A stretch of 64,000 bases of DNA. Origin: Lysobacterales bacterium. GTDB lineage: Bacteria; Pseudomonadota; Gammaproteobacteria; Xanthomonadales; SZUA-36. The notes beneath the pieces were generated by a model that saw nothing but the letters and a program-made list of their open reading frames with translations, did not search any database and was not told where the DNA came from. Within the stretch, counting starts at the first letter, position 1. Every line of letters starts with the position of its first letter. The DNA is taken from assembly GCA_013001885.1 (NCBI GenBank), contig JABDLD010000054.1, forward strand, positions 1-64,000. Direction: 5' to 3'. A program made the position numbers and the translations under genes. Shown here piece after piece: positions 35,313 to 43,777 of this stretch.

Positions 35313-36260
35313 CTAACCAACAGTAACCTCTGCCCGGGTCTGTGGATTCAGATCCTCTCGTGGATCGGTGACCAGTCCGGCAGGAAACTCGATAATTAGT
35401 GGCATACCGTCCCGGTCCAGGCAAAGCTCGTGGTTGTTGTCACCATCCCCGAGATCCCCGATTGCGAAGGGTACGAGTTCAATCTCACTGGCACCGTCGA
35501 CTGACATTGTCACCCGATACGCAGTACGCTCATTGTCATCAATTTCCTGGCCACCCGGTTTGGTGACACCACCGGCCCAGGTCACCCTCACTACTTGCCT
35601 AGTGCCAAGCGGGCACGCGCTGCCACCTCCCCACGGAAGCAAGGTCGATGATTTACCGAGATCCCACTGGTCTTCCGGAACGATTTCAGCCCACGATATT
35701 GTCGGCCCTTCCTCCAGCGCAATAACCGAATTACGGGCGCCACGGAAATTCACCTGCCCATTTTTGGACAATAGATTGCCGATGATTTCGACACTGACCG
35801 GTTGATCGTCGATACTGCCGTACTGGCCAACAACGAGAACGGTACGAGACTCTCCGACATCATCTGCGGGCGCAAGCGTGACGCAAGTGATTTTCCCGAT
35901 CGCACCGGAAGCCGACACTACCCGGAAGTCTCCGGCCTGCATTGAACTGAGGTCAATCTCGTGGGAAAAAACGACCGGCATGCCGTCTTTCCCCGAAGCG
36001 CCCTCACAGATCCCTTTATTCGCAATTCTCGGAAGTCCGTCGTCCAGCCCGAAGAAAGCCGACAGCAGCGCAGCCTGCCTGCCATCCGGGTGTCGGGTCG
36101 CAGTGACATCCGTTTCCGTCGTGTCCTGCTGGGTAGAGTCTGCCAGGTCGTGGCCGTAGTTGTTGGCTTCAATAATAACCTGCATCTTGTCGCAGCCAGA
36201 GATGAGCAAGTAGCCCAGGATTAAGGCCAATAAAAAAATCGGGTTTGTCTTCAAAAACAT
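35313..36260 (-). CDS. lipoprotein of unknown function
   Basis: 315 residues. A signal peptide with lipobox LLISGC (Cys23) marks it as a lipoprotein, and D at position 24 could keep it in the inner membrane under the Lol rule. The mature part is beta-rich and acidic. Segments such as VVFSHEIDLSSMQAGDFRVVSASGAIGKITCVTL and DDNERTAYRVTMSVDGASEIELVPFAIGDLGDGDNNHELCLD look like immunoglobulin-type strands with D/N-rich, possibly Ca2+-binding loops. I do not recognise the family. It stands alone between repeats. Confidence 0.7.
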   Translation of the reverse strand: MFLKTNPIFLLALILGYLLISGCDKMQVIIEANNYGHDLADSTQQDTTETDVTATRHPDGRQAALLSAFFGLDDGLPRIANKGICEGASGKDGMPVVFSHEIDLSSMQAGDFRVVSASGAIGKITCVTLAPADDVGESRTVLVVGQYGSIDDQPVSVEIIGNLLSKNGQVNFRGARNSVIALEEGPTISWAEIVPEDQWDLGKSSTLLPWGGGSACPLGTRQVVRVTWAGGVTKPGGQEIDDNERTAYRVTMSVDGASEIELVPFAIGDLGDGDNNHELCLDRDGMPLIIEFPAGLVTDPREDLNPQTRAEVTVG

Positions 36261-36329
36261 GATTTCCTATCCGGTGGGTAGAATATCTATTTTGCCTCAA
36301 TTGCTGCACCTGAAATTGACATGGCTCTG

Positions 36330-36459
36330 ATGACCGTTTCGGGTCGATCTCGGAGATTATGGGGCAGCAAGCGACTGGTTCCGCTAACCGTCAGATAGCG
36401 GAATAACATCAGGCGCCAAATCCAGCGTGTATGACTTCGGCTTTCGGCCAGAAGCAGAC
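36330..36459 (+). repeat. family A repeat, copy A8
   Basis: Starts gatgaccgtttcgggtcgat, then ctcggagattatggggcagc, centre ggttccgctaaccgtcagat agcggaa, tail gtatgacttcggctttcggc cagaagcag. It ends 41 bp before the stop codon of the - strand gene at 36501. Confidence 0.85.
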
Positions 36460-36500
36460 ATCGCAATGAGACGAATCGGAGAATCGTTACACGCCACGTT

Positions 36501-37352
36501 TTATCGCAATAGTTCCAAAAAGCCCACCGGTGGGGGAGTTTCAATTACCAGCGACTTGTTTGTTCCTGGTTTGGCGATGCCAAGCCGCAAAGCGTGCAAA
36601 CCCAACCGCGTACCTGCCGTTCCATATCGTTGGTCACCTACAACCGGGTGCCCTGACCATGCCAGGTGGGCCCGAATTTGATGCTGGCGGCCGGTTTCCA
36701 GTTCTACCCGTAGCAGAGTTCGAAGACCGACAGTACGTTCGGTAGTGAAATGGGTCACAGCGTGCTTGGCGTCGGGATGCGACCCAACACGCATCTGGTA
36801 AATTTTTGGGTCAAGGCGCAGCGGTTGATCAATGGTTCCCTCGGCAGGCTTTGGGCAACCCTCAACGATCGCGAGATAGGTTTTTTCCGCCACCTTCCAT
36901 CCCCTCATCACCGCCTCCCGCATCTCCCGAGAGGTAGCGAAGAGCAGTACTCCGGAAGTATCGCGGTCAATTCGATGCGCCGGCCACAGTTTTACCGACT
37001 TGTTTCGACGCGACAGCTGGTCACGCAGTATGCCCAGTGCATGGGGCTCCTTGCCTTTACCAGAACCAACCGACAGCAAACCGGCGGGTTTATTAATGGC
37101 TATCAGATCCCGATCCTCATAAAGGATGCTCAGCTGCGACCGCACGGTGGAAGCTCCTCGCGCGGGGGCTTCGACAATCACCTGGTCGCCCGCTCGCAGG
37201 GCGTGGTCATGACGAGTAACCCGATCGCCGTTGACGATGATGCAACCGCATTTCAAGCGCTGCTTTATCGTGCTCCGTGACCAGCCCTGAAGCTCGGCAA
37301 TAAGGAACGGGATGAGGTTGGTGTTCGACTTGACGGTTAGTCTATCGGTCAT
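36501..37352 (-). CDS. RluA-family pseudouridine synthase
   Basis: 283 residues. An S4-like RNA-binding domain lies at about 12-62 (SRSTIKQRLKCGCIIVNGDRV). The RluA catalytic domain follows, with the motif HRIDRDTSGVLLFA (about 127-139; catalytic Asp129). Later blocks ETGRQHQIRAHLAWSGHPVVGDQRYG (about 217-242) and the LHALRLGI segment are typical of the family. It isomerises uridine to pseudouridine in rRNA or tRNA; which site cannot be told. It is shorter than RluC or RluD and may be one of the S4-plus-RluA enzymes seen in many environmental bacteria. Cytoplasmic. The ATG has only a weak upstream site. Confidence 0.9.
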   Translation of the reverse strand: MTDRLTVKSNTNLIPFLIAELQGWSRSTIKQRLKCGCIIVNGDRVTRHDHALRAGDQVIVEAPARGASTVRSQLSILYEDRDLIAINKPAGLLSVGSGKGKEPHALGILRDQLSRRNKSVKLWPAHRIDRDTSGVLLFATSREMREAVMRGWKVAEKTYLAIVEGCPKPAEGTIDQPLRLDPKIYQMRVGSHPDAKHAVTHFTTERTVGLRTLLRVELETGRQHQIRAHLAWSGHPVVGDQRYGTAGTRLGLHALRLGIAKPGTNKSLVIETPPPVGFLELLR

Positions 37353-37446
37353 TTGCGGCCATCAATAATCCATTGCCCACTGCCCGGTGCCGAGAAACGT
37401 ATTACTTGTCACCGTGCTCCGCTGGATCTACGCCCCATAAGTTTGA

Positions 37447-37959
37447 TCAGGACTCCGGGTCTGGGCAGGAACCCTCAGCATCGGCTTCGTCAATTTCACT
37501 GCCTACAGAAATAAACTCAAATAAGTCCCCAAATTCCCCGATCGTCGAGATCGCTTCGAGTTGCAAGACTCCTTTTCCACCGGCCGGTGAAACCTGGCCT
37601 AGTTGCAAAAGGGTTGTCGGAAAACCAAAAAGGCTGGCAGGAAGATCTGCCGTAACAAAATAACTGGTACTGGCGCCAGTCGAGTGTTGTTTCCAACTTC
37701 CCAGCGCGTCTGGCTGCTGCGACTCTAGCCAAATCTTTTTTCCATCGTCACCAAGCTCTGAGGTAAAAAAGTAACAGTTGGCAAATGAATCCACGAGCCC
37801 AACTCCGTTTACGTAAAAATCTACATCCACCAGGAAAACACGGTCATCCAGACCGCGAAGACGCTGCGGTCCCTTTGGGTCTGCCCAGGCTGTACTTGTG
37901 GTGCCCAGGATCACCAGGATCACCACCAAAAAAGACATTTTTACTTTGCTCTTGCTCAT
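37447..37959 (-). CDS. exported protein of unknown function
   Basis: 170 residues with a signal peptide (about 1-26, SFLVVILVILGTTSTAWA) and a strong ribosome-binding site (ggagga). The mature part starts DPKGPQRLRGLDDRVFLVDVDFYVNG, is beta-strand rich, and ends with an acidic, cysteine-bearing tail (DEADAEGSCPDPES). Two cysteines may pair. I do not recognise a family. It is divergent from the TPR gene whose start is at 38153; the 193-bp gap between them should hold both promoters. Confidence 0.7.
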   Translation of the reverse strand: MSKSKVKMSFLVVILVILGTTSTAWADPKGPQRLRGLDDRVFLVDVDFYVNGVGLVDSFANCYFFTSELGDDGKKIWLESQQPDALGSWKQHSTGASTSYFVTADLPASLFGFPTTLLQLGQVSPAGGKGVLQLEAISTIGEFGDLFEFISVGSEIDEADAEGSCPDPES

Positions 37960-38152
37960 TTCCGACTCCTCCGTAATTATCTCAAGCTACGCGGAATGCC
38001 GCCCTGGCAACAATTTTCAGTATAGGAAATACTCGGAAAATTGCTCACGGGAGCGTAATCAACATTGTGTACAGCGGGCAAAATGCCTTCTGTATGCGGT
38101 TGAGATTTATGTGGTTAAATCAGCAAACGCAGCAAAGCTTGAGCAACTATAT

Positions 38153-39973
38153 ATGCAATTGATCGAGGAACTCCGACGCCGGCATGTGCCTAGAGCCGCT
38201 GCGCTGTACGTGGCTATCGCCTGGGGCGCGACTGAAATCCTTGTTTTTCTGACTGATCGGCTACCATTTTTTCCGGAGTGGACTGGAACAGTTATCGCAA
38301 TACTGTTTGTACTCGGTTTTCCGGTTGCAATGTTTCTCGCCTGGCGGTTTGATTTCAGCTCTAAAGGTCTCCATCGAACTACCGCCAGCGGAACCTCAGG
38401 CCTGGTAACGCTGATGTTGTCACTCCTGATACTTGTCACAGCCACTGCGGGGCTGTCCTATTTGCTTATTCCGCTAACAAAACAACAGAGCACCACATCT
38501 GTGGAATACCGGGGCTCAAAGGGGGCTGATGTAGATGCCCCGCAAAACTCCGTGGCAGTCCTGCCCTTCGATAACTTGGGGGATGATTCCGAAGTTAAAC
38601 ACTTCGCTGATGGCGTTACCGAAGAAATCATCAACGCCCTTGCTCGGGTTGAAGAACTGCTAGTCATAGGTCGCACTTCTGCGTTCAGCTTCGAGGGTGA
38701 AGACCTGGAAATCGGACAAATTGCAAACAGGCTGGGCGTAAGTCACGTTGTGGAAGGCAGCGTTCGCCGATCTGGAAAACAGCTTCGGGTGACTGCCAAG
38801 CTCGTGGAAGCCAGCTCGGGATTCCAGCGCTGGTCAGAGAATTTTGACGGCACCATCAGCGATGTATTCAAATTTCAGGACAGTATTGCGAGCGGCGTAG
38901 CCAACGCCTTGGGCGAGACACTTGGAGTTTCCGGGTTGGGTGGGCGAGCCACAGCTATTAAGCGTAGCAAGAATGCCGAAATTTACGACAAGTACCTGCT
39001 CGCAAGACAGGTCTGGCGTCAACGTCAGGAAGGTCCCATTCGTCGTAGTATCGCACTGCTCGAAGAGGTCGTAGCCGAAGACCCCGGTTTTTCTGCAGGG
39101 TGGTCAGCATTGGCCGCTGCCAACCTGACGCTTGGTTCCTATACGAACGAGTCCGGTGATGCGGGGCAGCGCGCCATGATGGCTGCACAGCAAGCGCTGG
39201 CGCTGGATGAAACCGAATCGGAGGCCCATGCCGTGCTCGCCGCAGTGGCCTTATGGAGTGGTAATTGGCTGGAGGCGGCTGTGCGCCATGAGCGGGCACG
39301 GGAACTTGCCCCGAATAATTCGACAGTTCGCCTTTGGTACAGCGAAATGCTGATCAAGCTTGGAATGGTGGAGCGGGCGCTTCAGGAAGTCGGTGTGGCT
39401 TTGTCTGTCGATCCGATGTACACGCCGGCATTGGGTAACGCCGGTCATCAAATGGCAACCGCCGGGCGCCTCAACGAAGCTTCAGAACTGTTCCAGCGTG
39501 CCTGGGATCTCGGTCTGGAGGCTATGTTCGTCTGGTTTGGCTCTTATTATGTTGCTTTGATGCAGGATCGTTACGGAGACGCTGATCTCTGGTTGGATCG
39601 CAGACCAATTCCTTACGGAATCGAAATTGATCATGCTCTTTTGGCTGCACGACAGGAACCAATTGAAGCGAATCTGATGAGGCTTACAGAAAAAACGTTA
39701 CAGGGTATGGAGCAAGGCCTCGCACTACGCGAGGCAGTCCTTTACCTTTCGGTTGCCGAAGAGTTGAATCTGCTATACGAAAGACTGCTTCCGGCTGCGC
39801 GTTCGGGATGGAGGGCTACTGAGTCCCTGTGGAGTGTCTGGGCTCGACCGTTAAGACAGGACCCCCGATTTAATGAACTTGCTCAGGAGTTGGGTATGCT
39901 CAATTACTGGCAGGTATACGGACCACCAGATGCCTGTGAATTTACTGAAGGCACCATCCGTTGCAATCGCTGA
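38153..39973 (+). CDS. TolB-like/TPR membrane protein (paralogue 3)
   Basis: 606 residues from the ATG at 38153, chosen because paralogues begin with the same I-E-E-L-K/R-R-R block. The frame is open upstream to 37898, overlapping the divergent gene, and a GTG at 38111 is another option. Two membrane helices (about 16-36 and 40-62) lead to WRFDFSSKGL, which replaces the usual FELTPEGL. A third helix (about 80-104) precedes the TolB-like domain (about 125-250: NSVAVLPFDNLGDDSE, ADGVTEEIINALA, VVEGSVRR and WSENFDG), and TPR helices follow. The last residues contain two cysteines (DACEF and IRCNR). Role unknown. Confidence 0.78.
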   Translation: MQLIEELRRRHVPRAAALYVAIAWGATEILVFLTDRLPFFPEWTGTVIAILFVLGFPVAMFLAWRFDFSSKGLHRTTASGTSGLVTLMLSLLILVTATAGLSYLLIPLTKQQSTTSVEYRGSKGADVDAPQNSVAVLPFDNLGDDSEVKHFADGVTEEIINALARVEELLVIGRTSAFSFEGEDLEIGQIANRLGVSHVVEGSVRRSGKQLRVTAKLVEASSGFQRWSENFDGTISDVFKFQDSIASGVANALGETLGVSGLGGRATAIKRSKNAEIYDKYLLARQVWRQRQEGPIRRSIALLEEVVAEDPGFSAGWSALAAANLTLGSYTNESGDAGQRAMMAAQQALALDETESEAHAVLAAVALWSGNWLEAAVRHERARELAPNNSTVRLWYSEMLIKLGMVERALQEVGVALSVDPMYTPALGNAGHQMATAGRLNEASELFQRAWDLGLEAMFVWFGSYYVALMQDRYGDADLWLDRRPIPYGIEIDHALLAARQEPIEANLMRLTEKTLQGMEQGLALREAVLYLSVAEELNLLYERLLPAARSGWRATESLWSVWARPLRQDPRFNELAQELGMLNYWQVYGPPDACEFTEGTIRCNR

Positions 39974-40011
39974 ACAGTTGAAGATCCGATTTTAGTTTTT
40001 GGACAATCTTG

Positions 40012-40138
40012 ATTCCGAAAAGGGTCGATCTCGGAGATTATGGGGTAGTAAGCGACTGGTTCCACTAATCGTCAGATAGCGGAATAACATCAGGTGCCAA
40101 ATCCAGCGTGTATGACTTCGGCTTTCGGCCAGGAGTGG
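40012..40138 (+). repeat. family A repeat, copy A9
   Basis: Head gattccgaaaagggtcgatc, then ttatggggtagtaagcgact ggttccactaatcgtcagat agcggaa, tail gtatgacttcggctttcggc caggagtgg. It ends 60 bp before the stop of the CPBP protease gene. Confidence 0.85.
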
Positions 40139-40197
40139 TCGCTTACCGATGGTAGCGAGCAAGCACCAGGAGCCGGGACGTTTTCGGGTCTGGCTAA

Positions 40198-40875
40198 CTA
40201 GGCTGCATAAACTTTTATTATTCCGATCGTATTATTCAGGCCGTGGGCGATGGCGGCCGGCCAAATACTCCCTCGCGCGGCCAGCGTAAGTCCGCCAAAT
40301 ACGAGGCCACTGATCGCGGAGCCAGCAATCCCCGCTGGCCCTTGGTAAGAGTGGATAAAACCGAATACGATTGCTTGAAGAATAAGCGCAATTGCGAAGG
40401 CCTTTGGCCCGTTGCCCAACGCATATGCAATCCCACGCATCAGCAGGATCCGAAACGCTAACTCCTCGCCGAACGCAGCGACTGTCCAGTTGAGTGCCAG
40501 TAGTTGGACTAGCGCTCGAGGTGAACCGGCCACGTCCGAAAACCGTGTCAGATCTCGCCCGGAGCCAAAGACGTATTCCCACACGGGCGTGAGTAAAGAA
40601 CCGCTAAGCTGAAGAACCGCCACACCAAACAATGCTAGAGCAATAACAATCCATGGCCGGACAGTCATCGCAAAACCAAGGCGCCTGATCGGTACCCCGG
40701 TACGAATTAGCGAAATCGCGGCAAAAACGGACAGACCGATGTATATCAGCGTTGCATATGCGGCCACCGCTGGGGGGTCTTCAGATCGAAGATCGAGGAA
40801 ACGCAAAGCGCCCACCAGCAGCAGGCCCACAGCGAAAATAACGACGATTCCGGCGACTCTCCGAATACGACGCAA
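40198..40875 (-). CDS. CPBP-family intramembrane metalloprotease (CAAX protease-like)
   Basis: 225 residues from the TTG at 40875, preferred because ggagg lies 5 nt before it; a TTG at 40887 would add four residues. There are six to seven membrane helices. The CPBP (Abi) motifs are present: EELAFR (Glu137, Glu138, Arg142), the FxxxH of FGFIHS (His175), and the HxxxN of AHGLNN (His211, Asn215). These form the intramembrane metal site of Rce1-like proteases. In bacteria members process prenyl-type or bacteriocin-immunity substrates, or have unknown targets. A family B core (gaccgccttgggtcattagc gg) overlaps the start region. Confidence 0.88.
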   Translation of the reverse strand: MRRIRRVAGIVVIFAVGLLLVGALRFLDLRSEDPPAVAAYATLIYIGLSVFAAISLIRTGVPIRRLGFAMTVRPWIVIALALFGVAVLQLSGSLLTPVWEYVFGSGRDLTRFSDVAGSPRALVQLLALNWTVAAFGEELAFRILLMRGIAYALGNGPKAFAIALILQAIVFGFIHSYQGPAGIAGSAISGLVFGGLTLAARGSIWPAAIAHGLNNTIGIIKVYAA

Positions 40876-40889
40876 GACTACCTCCAACG

Positions 40890-41062
40890 ACCGCCTTGGG
40901 TCATTAGCGGCCCTTCAGAACCTTACCACACTGCTGGCCGCATCGGGTCGGAAGCAATCATTGTCACTATTCGCGTAATCACTTCCGCTATTTCGCAGAT
41001 AGCAGACCCCCCCGGGACGTGCTTCACAGCGCAGATTTGTTCTCAGTTCGGCCAAAATCGGT
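40890..41062 (+). repeat. family B repeat, double copy
   Basis: Two cores follow each other: gaccgccttgggtcattagc ggcc and catcgggtcggaagcaatca. After an A-type ttccgctatttcgcagatag it ends ttgttctcagttcggcc aaaatcgg. The gap 40876-41145 holds nothing else I can support. Confidence 0.65.
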
Positions 41063-41145
41063 CCCCCGATGCAGCGGCGAAAGAAAGATATCGAACGGAG
41101 ATCGTTTTCTTCGTCATTCCTGTTTCCAGTGCGGCGGGCCTATCA

Positions 41146-42867
41146 TCACGCGCTGGTCACTTGAGGCAACACGGCTCGTTTCATAAAGTCCTTGAAACGC
41201 GCGCTGCTGCGCATGGGATCGGCTATGGGGCTAACGCCGAGTAAGACCAGATCCCGGCTGCGGTGTTCAAGCGCCTGGTCGAGCCAACCGAAGGCCCCTT
41301 CGTAATCTTCCAATCCCAGATGAGCCAGCACTCGTTGATATGGGTCGACAGGCTGATCCCGGCCTGATGCCAACTGTTTGGTGAGGAGGCTGCCGGCTTC
41401 TGCCGTGTGGCCGGCCCTGCCAAGGACGTAAGCCAGTTCGCCCGGCGCGTTGCGACCCCGGTTTCCCGAGGCGATGCGGATTTCGCGCACGGCTACGTCC
41501 TCCTCGCCGAGTTCGAGCAGCGTAAAGGCAAGGCCCGATCGAGCGTGGGCGAAATCCGGGTCCTGCTCGAGCGTGGTGTCGAACCAGCGCTTTGCCTCGC
41601 TGAATCGTCGCCCCCAGTAATGGATCATCCCCATGTCACAATTCGCGATGACTGAGGACGGGTCCGCGCTCAACGCGCGCTCCATCTCGGCAAGGGCAGC
41701 CTGGTCGTGTCCACCGAGGGCCAGTGAAATGGCGCGCAGATGCCGGGCATTGGCCGACGCCGGATTCAGTTCGATCGCAATGTCGAAGCTGCGCGCCGCC
41801 GCGCTGAGATCCCAGTCAAAAAACAACTGCACGGCGCCCAGCATCTCGTGTCCTTCAGAGTATTCCCCTTCGAGTTCAATGGCGCGCTGAGCAGCCCGGC
41901 GGGCCTTCTTCGCGGCGTCCGATGGGGCGACCTCACCGAGGATGGCCAGGGTCGACCAGGCCGCCGACTGCCAGGCATGGGACGGCGCATGTTTCGGATC
42001 GAGGGTGATGGCCGCGTCGAGGTATTGAAGGGCCTGGCGCGATGCTTCGGGCACCCATCTTTGCCAGCAGTACCGCGCCTTGAGGTAAAGCGGATAAGCT
42101 TCCGAATGCGACCCATACGCTTTATGCCGGGGTGCGCGCACCTCGTTGCTCAGGCATTCGGTCACCGCATCGGAAGTCTGTTGAGCGATCTGGTCCTGGA
42201 TCGCGAACAAATCCCTGGTGCTGGTCTCCAGCTTGCCGGCCCAGAGATCGACGCGATCCGGACACGCCAGCAGGCGAGCGCTCATTCGTACCCGGTCACC
42301 ATACTGCTGCAAAGTTCCCTCCAGCACCGTATCCACCTCCAGCAATCGCCCAATGGCCAGCGAATCCTGCACGGAGTCGGCGTACGGCAATACGGCACTC
42401 AGTGATCGCACGACCAAGCGGCCTGTTGAGCTCAAAGACAGGATGACAGCGTCGGTTATGCCCAACCCCAGATCTCGCATTTCAGGCTGGGATGTGAGCG
42501 CGCGGAACGGCAGCACGGCAATGGAGTTCGGAGCGGAAGAGGGAATGCTGCCCGTCAGTTCCGAAACGGTCCCCTTGAAGCGGTAACCACGTCGTGGAAC
42601 CGTCTCGATCCAACTGGCATCTCGCGCCGTTTCACCAAGCGCCTGCCGCAACTCGTAGATAGTCTGAGTCAGGTTGGCCTCGCCGACTTCCTGCCTGGGC
42701 CATAGATAGTCGAGCAGTTCGTCCTTGCTCAGAACTCGATCAGGTTCTGCCAGCAGCTTGCACAGCAGATCATAAGCCTTGGGCTTAAGGGAAACGATCT
42801 GGCCGTCGAGAAGCAGCCGTTGCAGGCGGCCTTCCAGCACAAAGCTGCCAAACTGAAAGCTGTTCAA
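41146..42867 (-). CDS. OmpR-type winged-helix, TolB-like, TPR protein (paralogue 4)
   Basis: 573 residues. In this paralogue the membrane helices are replaced by a DNA-binding domain: residues about 4-98 form an OmpR/CadC winged helix (LKPKAYDLLCKLLAEPDRVLSKDELLDYLWP, then LRQALGE, then ETVPRRGYRF). A TolB-like domain (about 112-240: NSIAVLPFRAL, VLEGTLQQ) and TPR repeats follow. It probably acts as a cytoplasmic transcription factor with a TPR sensing or partner-binding part. Unlike CadC it has no membrane helix. The start is a TTG with ggag 8 nt before it. It is divergent from the secreted-protein gene at 43015, a candidate target. Confidence 0.82.
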   Translation of the reverse strand: MNSFQFGSFVLEGRLQRLLLDGQIVSLKPKAYDLLCKLLAEPDRVLSKDELLDYLWPRQEVGEANLTQTIYELRQALGETARDASWIETVPRRGYRFKGTVSELTGSIPSSAPNSIAVLPFRALTSQPEMRDLGLGITDAVILSLSSTGRLVVRSLSAVLPYADSVQDSLAIGRLLEVDTVLEGTLQQYGDRVRMSARLLACPDRVDLWAGKLETSTRDLFAIQDQIAQQTSDAVTECLSNEVRAPRHKAYGSHSEAYPLYLKARYCWQRWVPEASRQALQYLDAAITLDPKHAPSHAWQSAAWSTLAILGEVAPSDAAKKARRAAQRAIELEGEYSEGHEMLGAVQLFFDWDLSAAARSFDIAIELNPASANARHLRAISLALGGHDQAALAEMERALSADPSSVIANCDMGMIHYWGRRFSEAKRWFDTTLEQDPDFAHARSGLAFTLLELGEEDVAVREIRIASGNRGRNAPGELAYVLGRAGHTAEAGSLLTKQLASGRDQPVDPYQRVLAHLGLEDYEGAFGWLDQALEHRSRDLVLLGVSPIADPMRSSARFKDFMKRAVLPQVTSA

Positions 42868-43014
42868 TTACCGATCTCCGCCGGATCATCGCAAACGCTG
42901 ATGTTCTGCTGAGGAAAGCCTGAAGTGTCGAGATTGACACACGTGCACACTGTCTCCGTGCCTTGGATCACGCAAGGTGCCGGCTGATCAAACGCTACAT
43001 AGAGGTAATTGAAT

Positions 43015-43734
43015 ATGTCTTTCATCGATAATCCATACAAGACCCTGTTCAGCAAGCGGCTATCACTCGCAGTGCTGGCGACAGGCCTCATTTTTAGCAT
43101 GATGCCTTGGACGGCGTTACAGGCGCAACCGCTTCCGGGCCAGCCCGGGCTGCAGCTTGATTTTCCGGTTCAATCTCCCGGCGTACCGGCTTACGCTCGT
43201 CTCGAGCTCCTCGTGCCCAACTTCGATGTACCCAACAACAAGCGCTGGGCGGCGATCGTGTTCTATCGTGATCCCGCCTGTGTACCTCAGGACTTCGACC
43301 TGGGCCAGTTTTTCCACTTCCCGGGACCTCGAGGACTCGGGGCACTGGGCTGCCCGCTTCTGGTCGAAGGACACGAAATCTGGCAGAACGGCCCGGAAAC
43401 CGATCTGGCGCCGATTTACGTCCGTACACGCAATGCCGTTCCGAATTTGCCCATCTGGTTTGTGGCATGGAACGAGCTAAAACCAATCTTAGCGTCGGGG
43501 CAGGTGTTCATTGGCGACATTGCCGGGCTGCCCTCTCTGGTGCGCGGAAGCGCCGACTGGTACGAAGAGGCTCTGTATCCCAACGGAGCTGCAGAAACCC
43601 CGGGCATAACGTTGCTGTCTGAAGGAACCCTTGAGGACGGGGGCAAGTTCAAGCTGAAGTGGCATTTTGTCGACCAGGGCGCCGTAGATGAGGTCATCAT
43701 CCGCCTATGGCGCAAACCGGCGTTCAACAGATAA
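43015..43734 (+). CDS. exported protein of unknown function
   Basis: 239 residues from the ATG at 43015; a TTG 6 bp upstream is less likely. The signal peptide is long (about 1-38, ending MMPWTALQAQ). The mature part begins PLPGQPGLQLDFPVQSPGVPAYARLE and has two cysteines (DPACVPQ and LGCPLL) that could pair. It ends with beta-strands (GGKFKLKWHFVDQGAVDEVIIRLWRKP). I do not recognise the family. It is transcribed away from the winged-helix TPR gene (147 bp between the starts), so regulation by that protein is plausible but unproven. Confidence 0.72.
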   Translation: MSFIDNPYKTLFSKRLSLAVLATGLIFSMMPWTALQAQPLPGQPGLQLDFPVQSPGVPAYARLELLVPNFDVPNNKRWAAIVFYRDPACVPQDFDLGQFFHFPGPRGLGALGCPLLVEGHEIWQNGPETDLAPIYVRTRNAVPNLPIWFVAWNELKPILASGQVFIGDIAGLPSLVRGSADWYEEALYPNGAAETPGITLLSEGTLEDGGKFKLKWHFVDQGAVDEVIIRLWRKPAFNR

Positions 43735-43744
43735 GCGCTTAAAC

Positions 43745-43777
43745 GTAGCGGCTGCGGCTCTTGCGCGCGGCCGCTAC
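43745..43777. terminator. hairpin between convergent ends
   Basis: gtagcggc (43745-43752) pairs perfectly with gccgctac (43770-43777) around a 17-nt GC-rich loop, directly after the gene ending at 43734 and overlapping the stop of the pseudogene. There is no clear T-run. Confidence 0.45.

Noticed and set aside
12972-40138. A CRISPR array
   Set aside because: The repeats are dispersed over 27 kb, about 125 bp long, and have no regular spacers or cas genes.
12972-41062. Insertion sequences
   Set aside because: No transposase frame, no long terminal inverted repeats and no target duplications were seen around the repeats; they resemble non-autonomous palindromic elements at most.
42864-43100. 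78-residue - strand frame upstream of the winged-helix TPR gene
   Set aside because: It overlaps the signal-peptide region of the secreted-protein gene at 43015 on the other strand; no support beyond being open.
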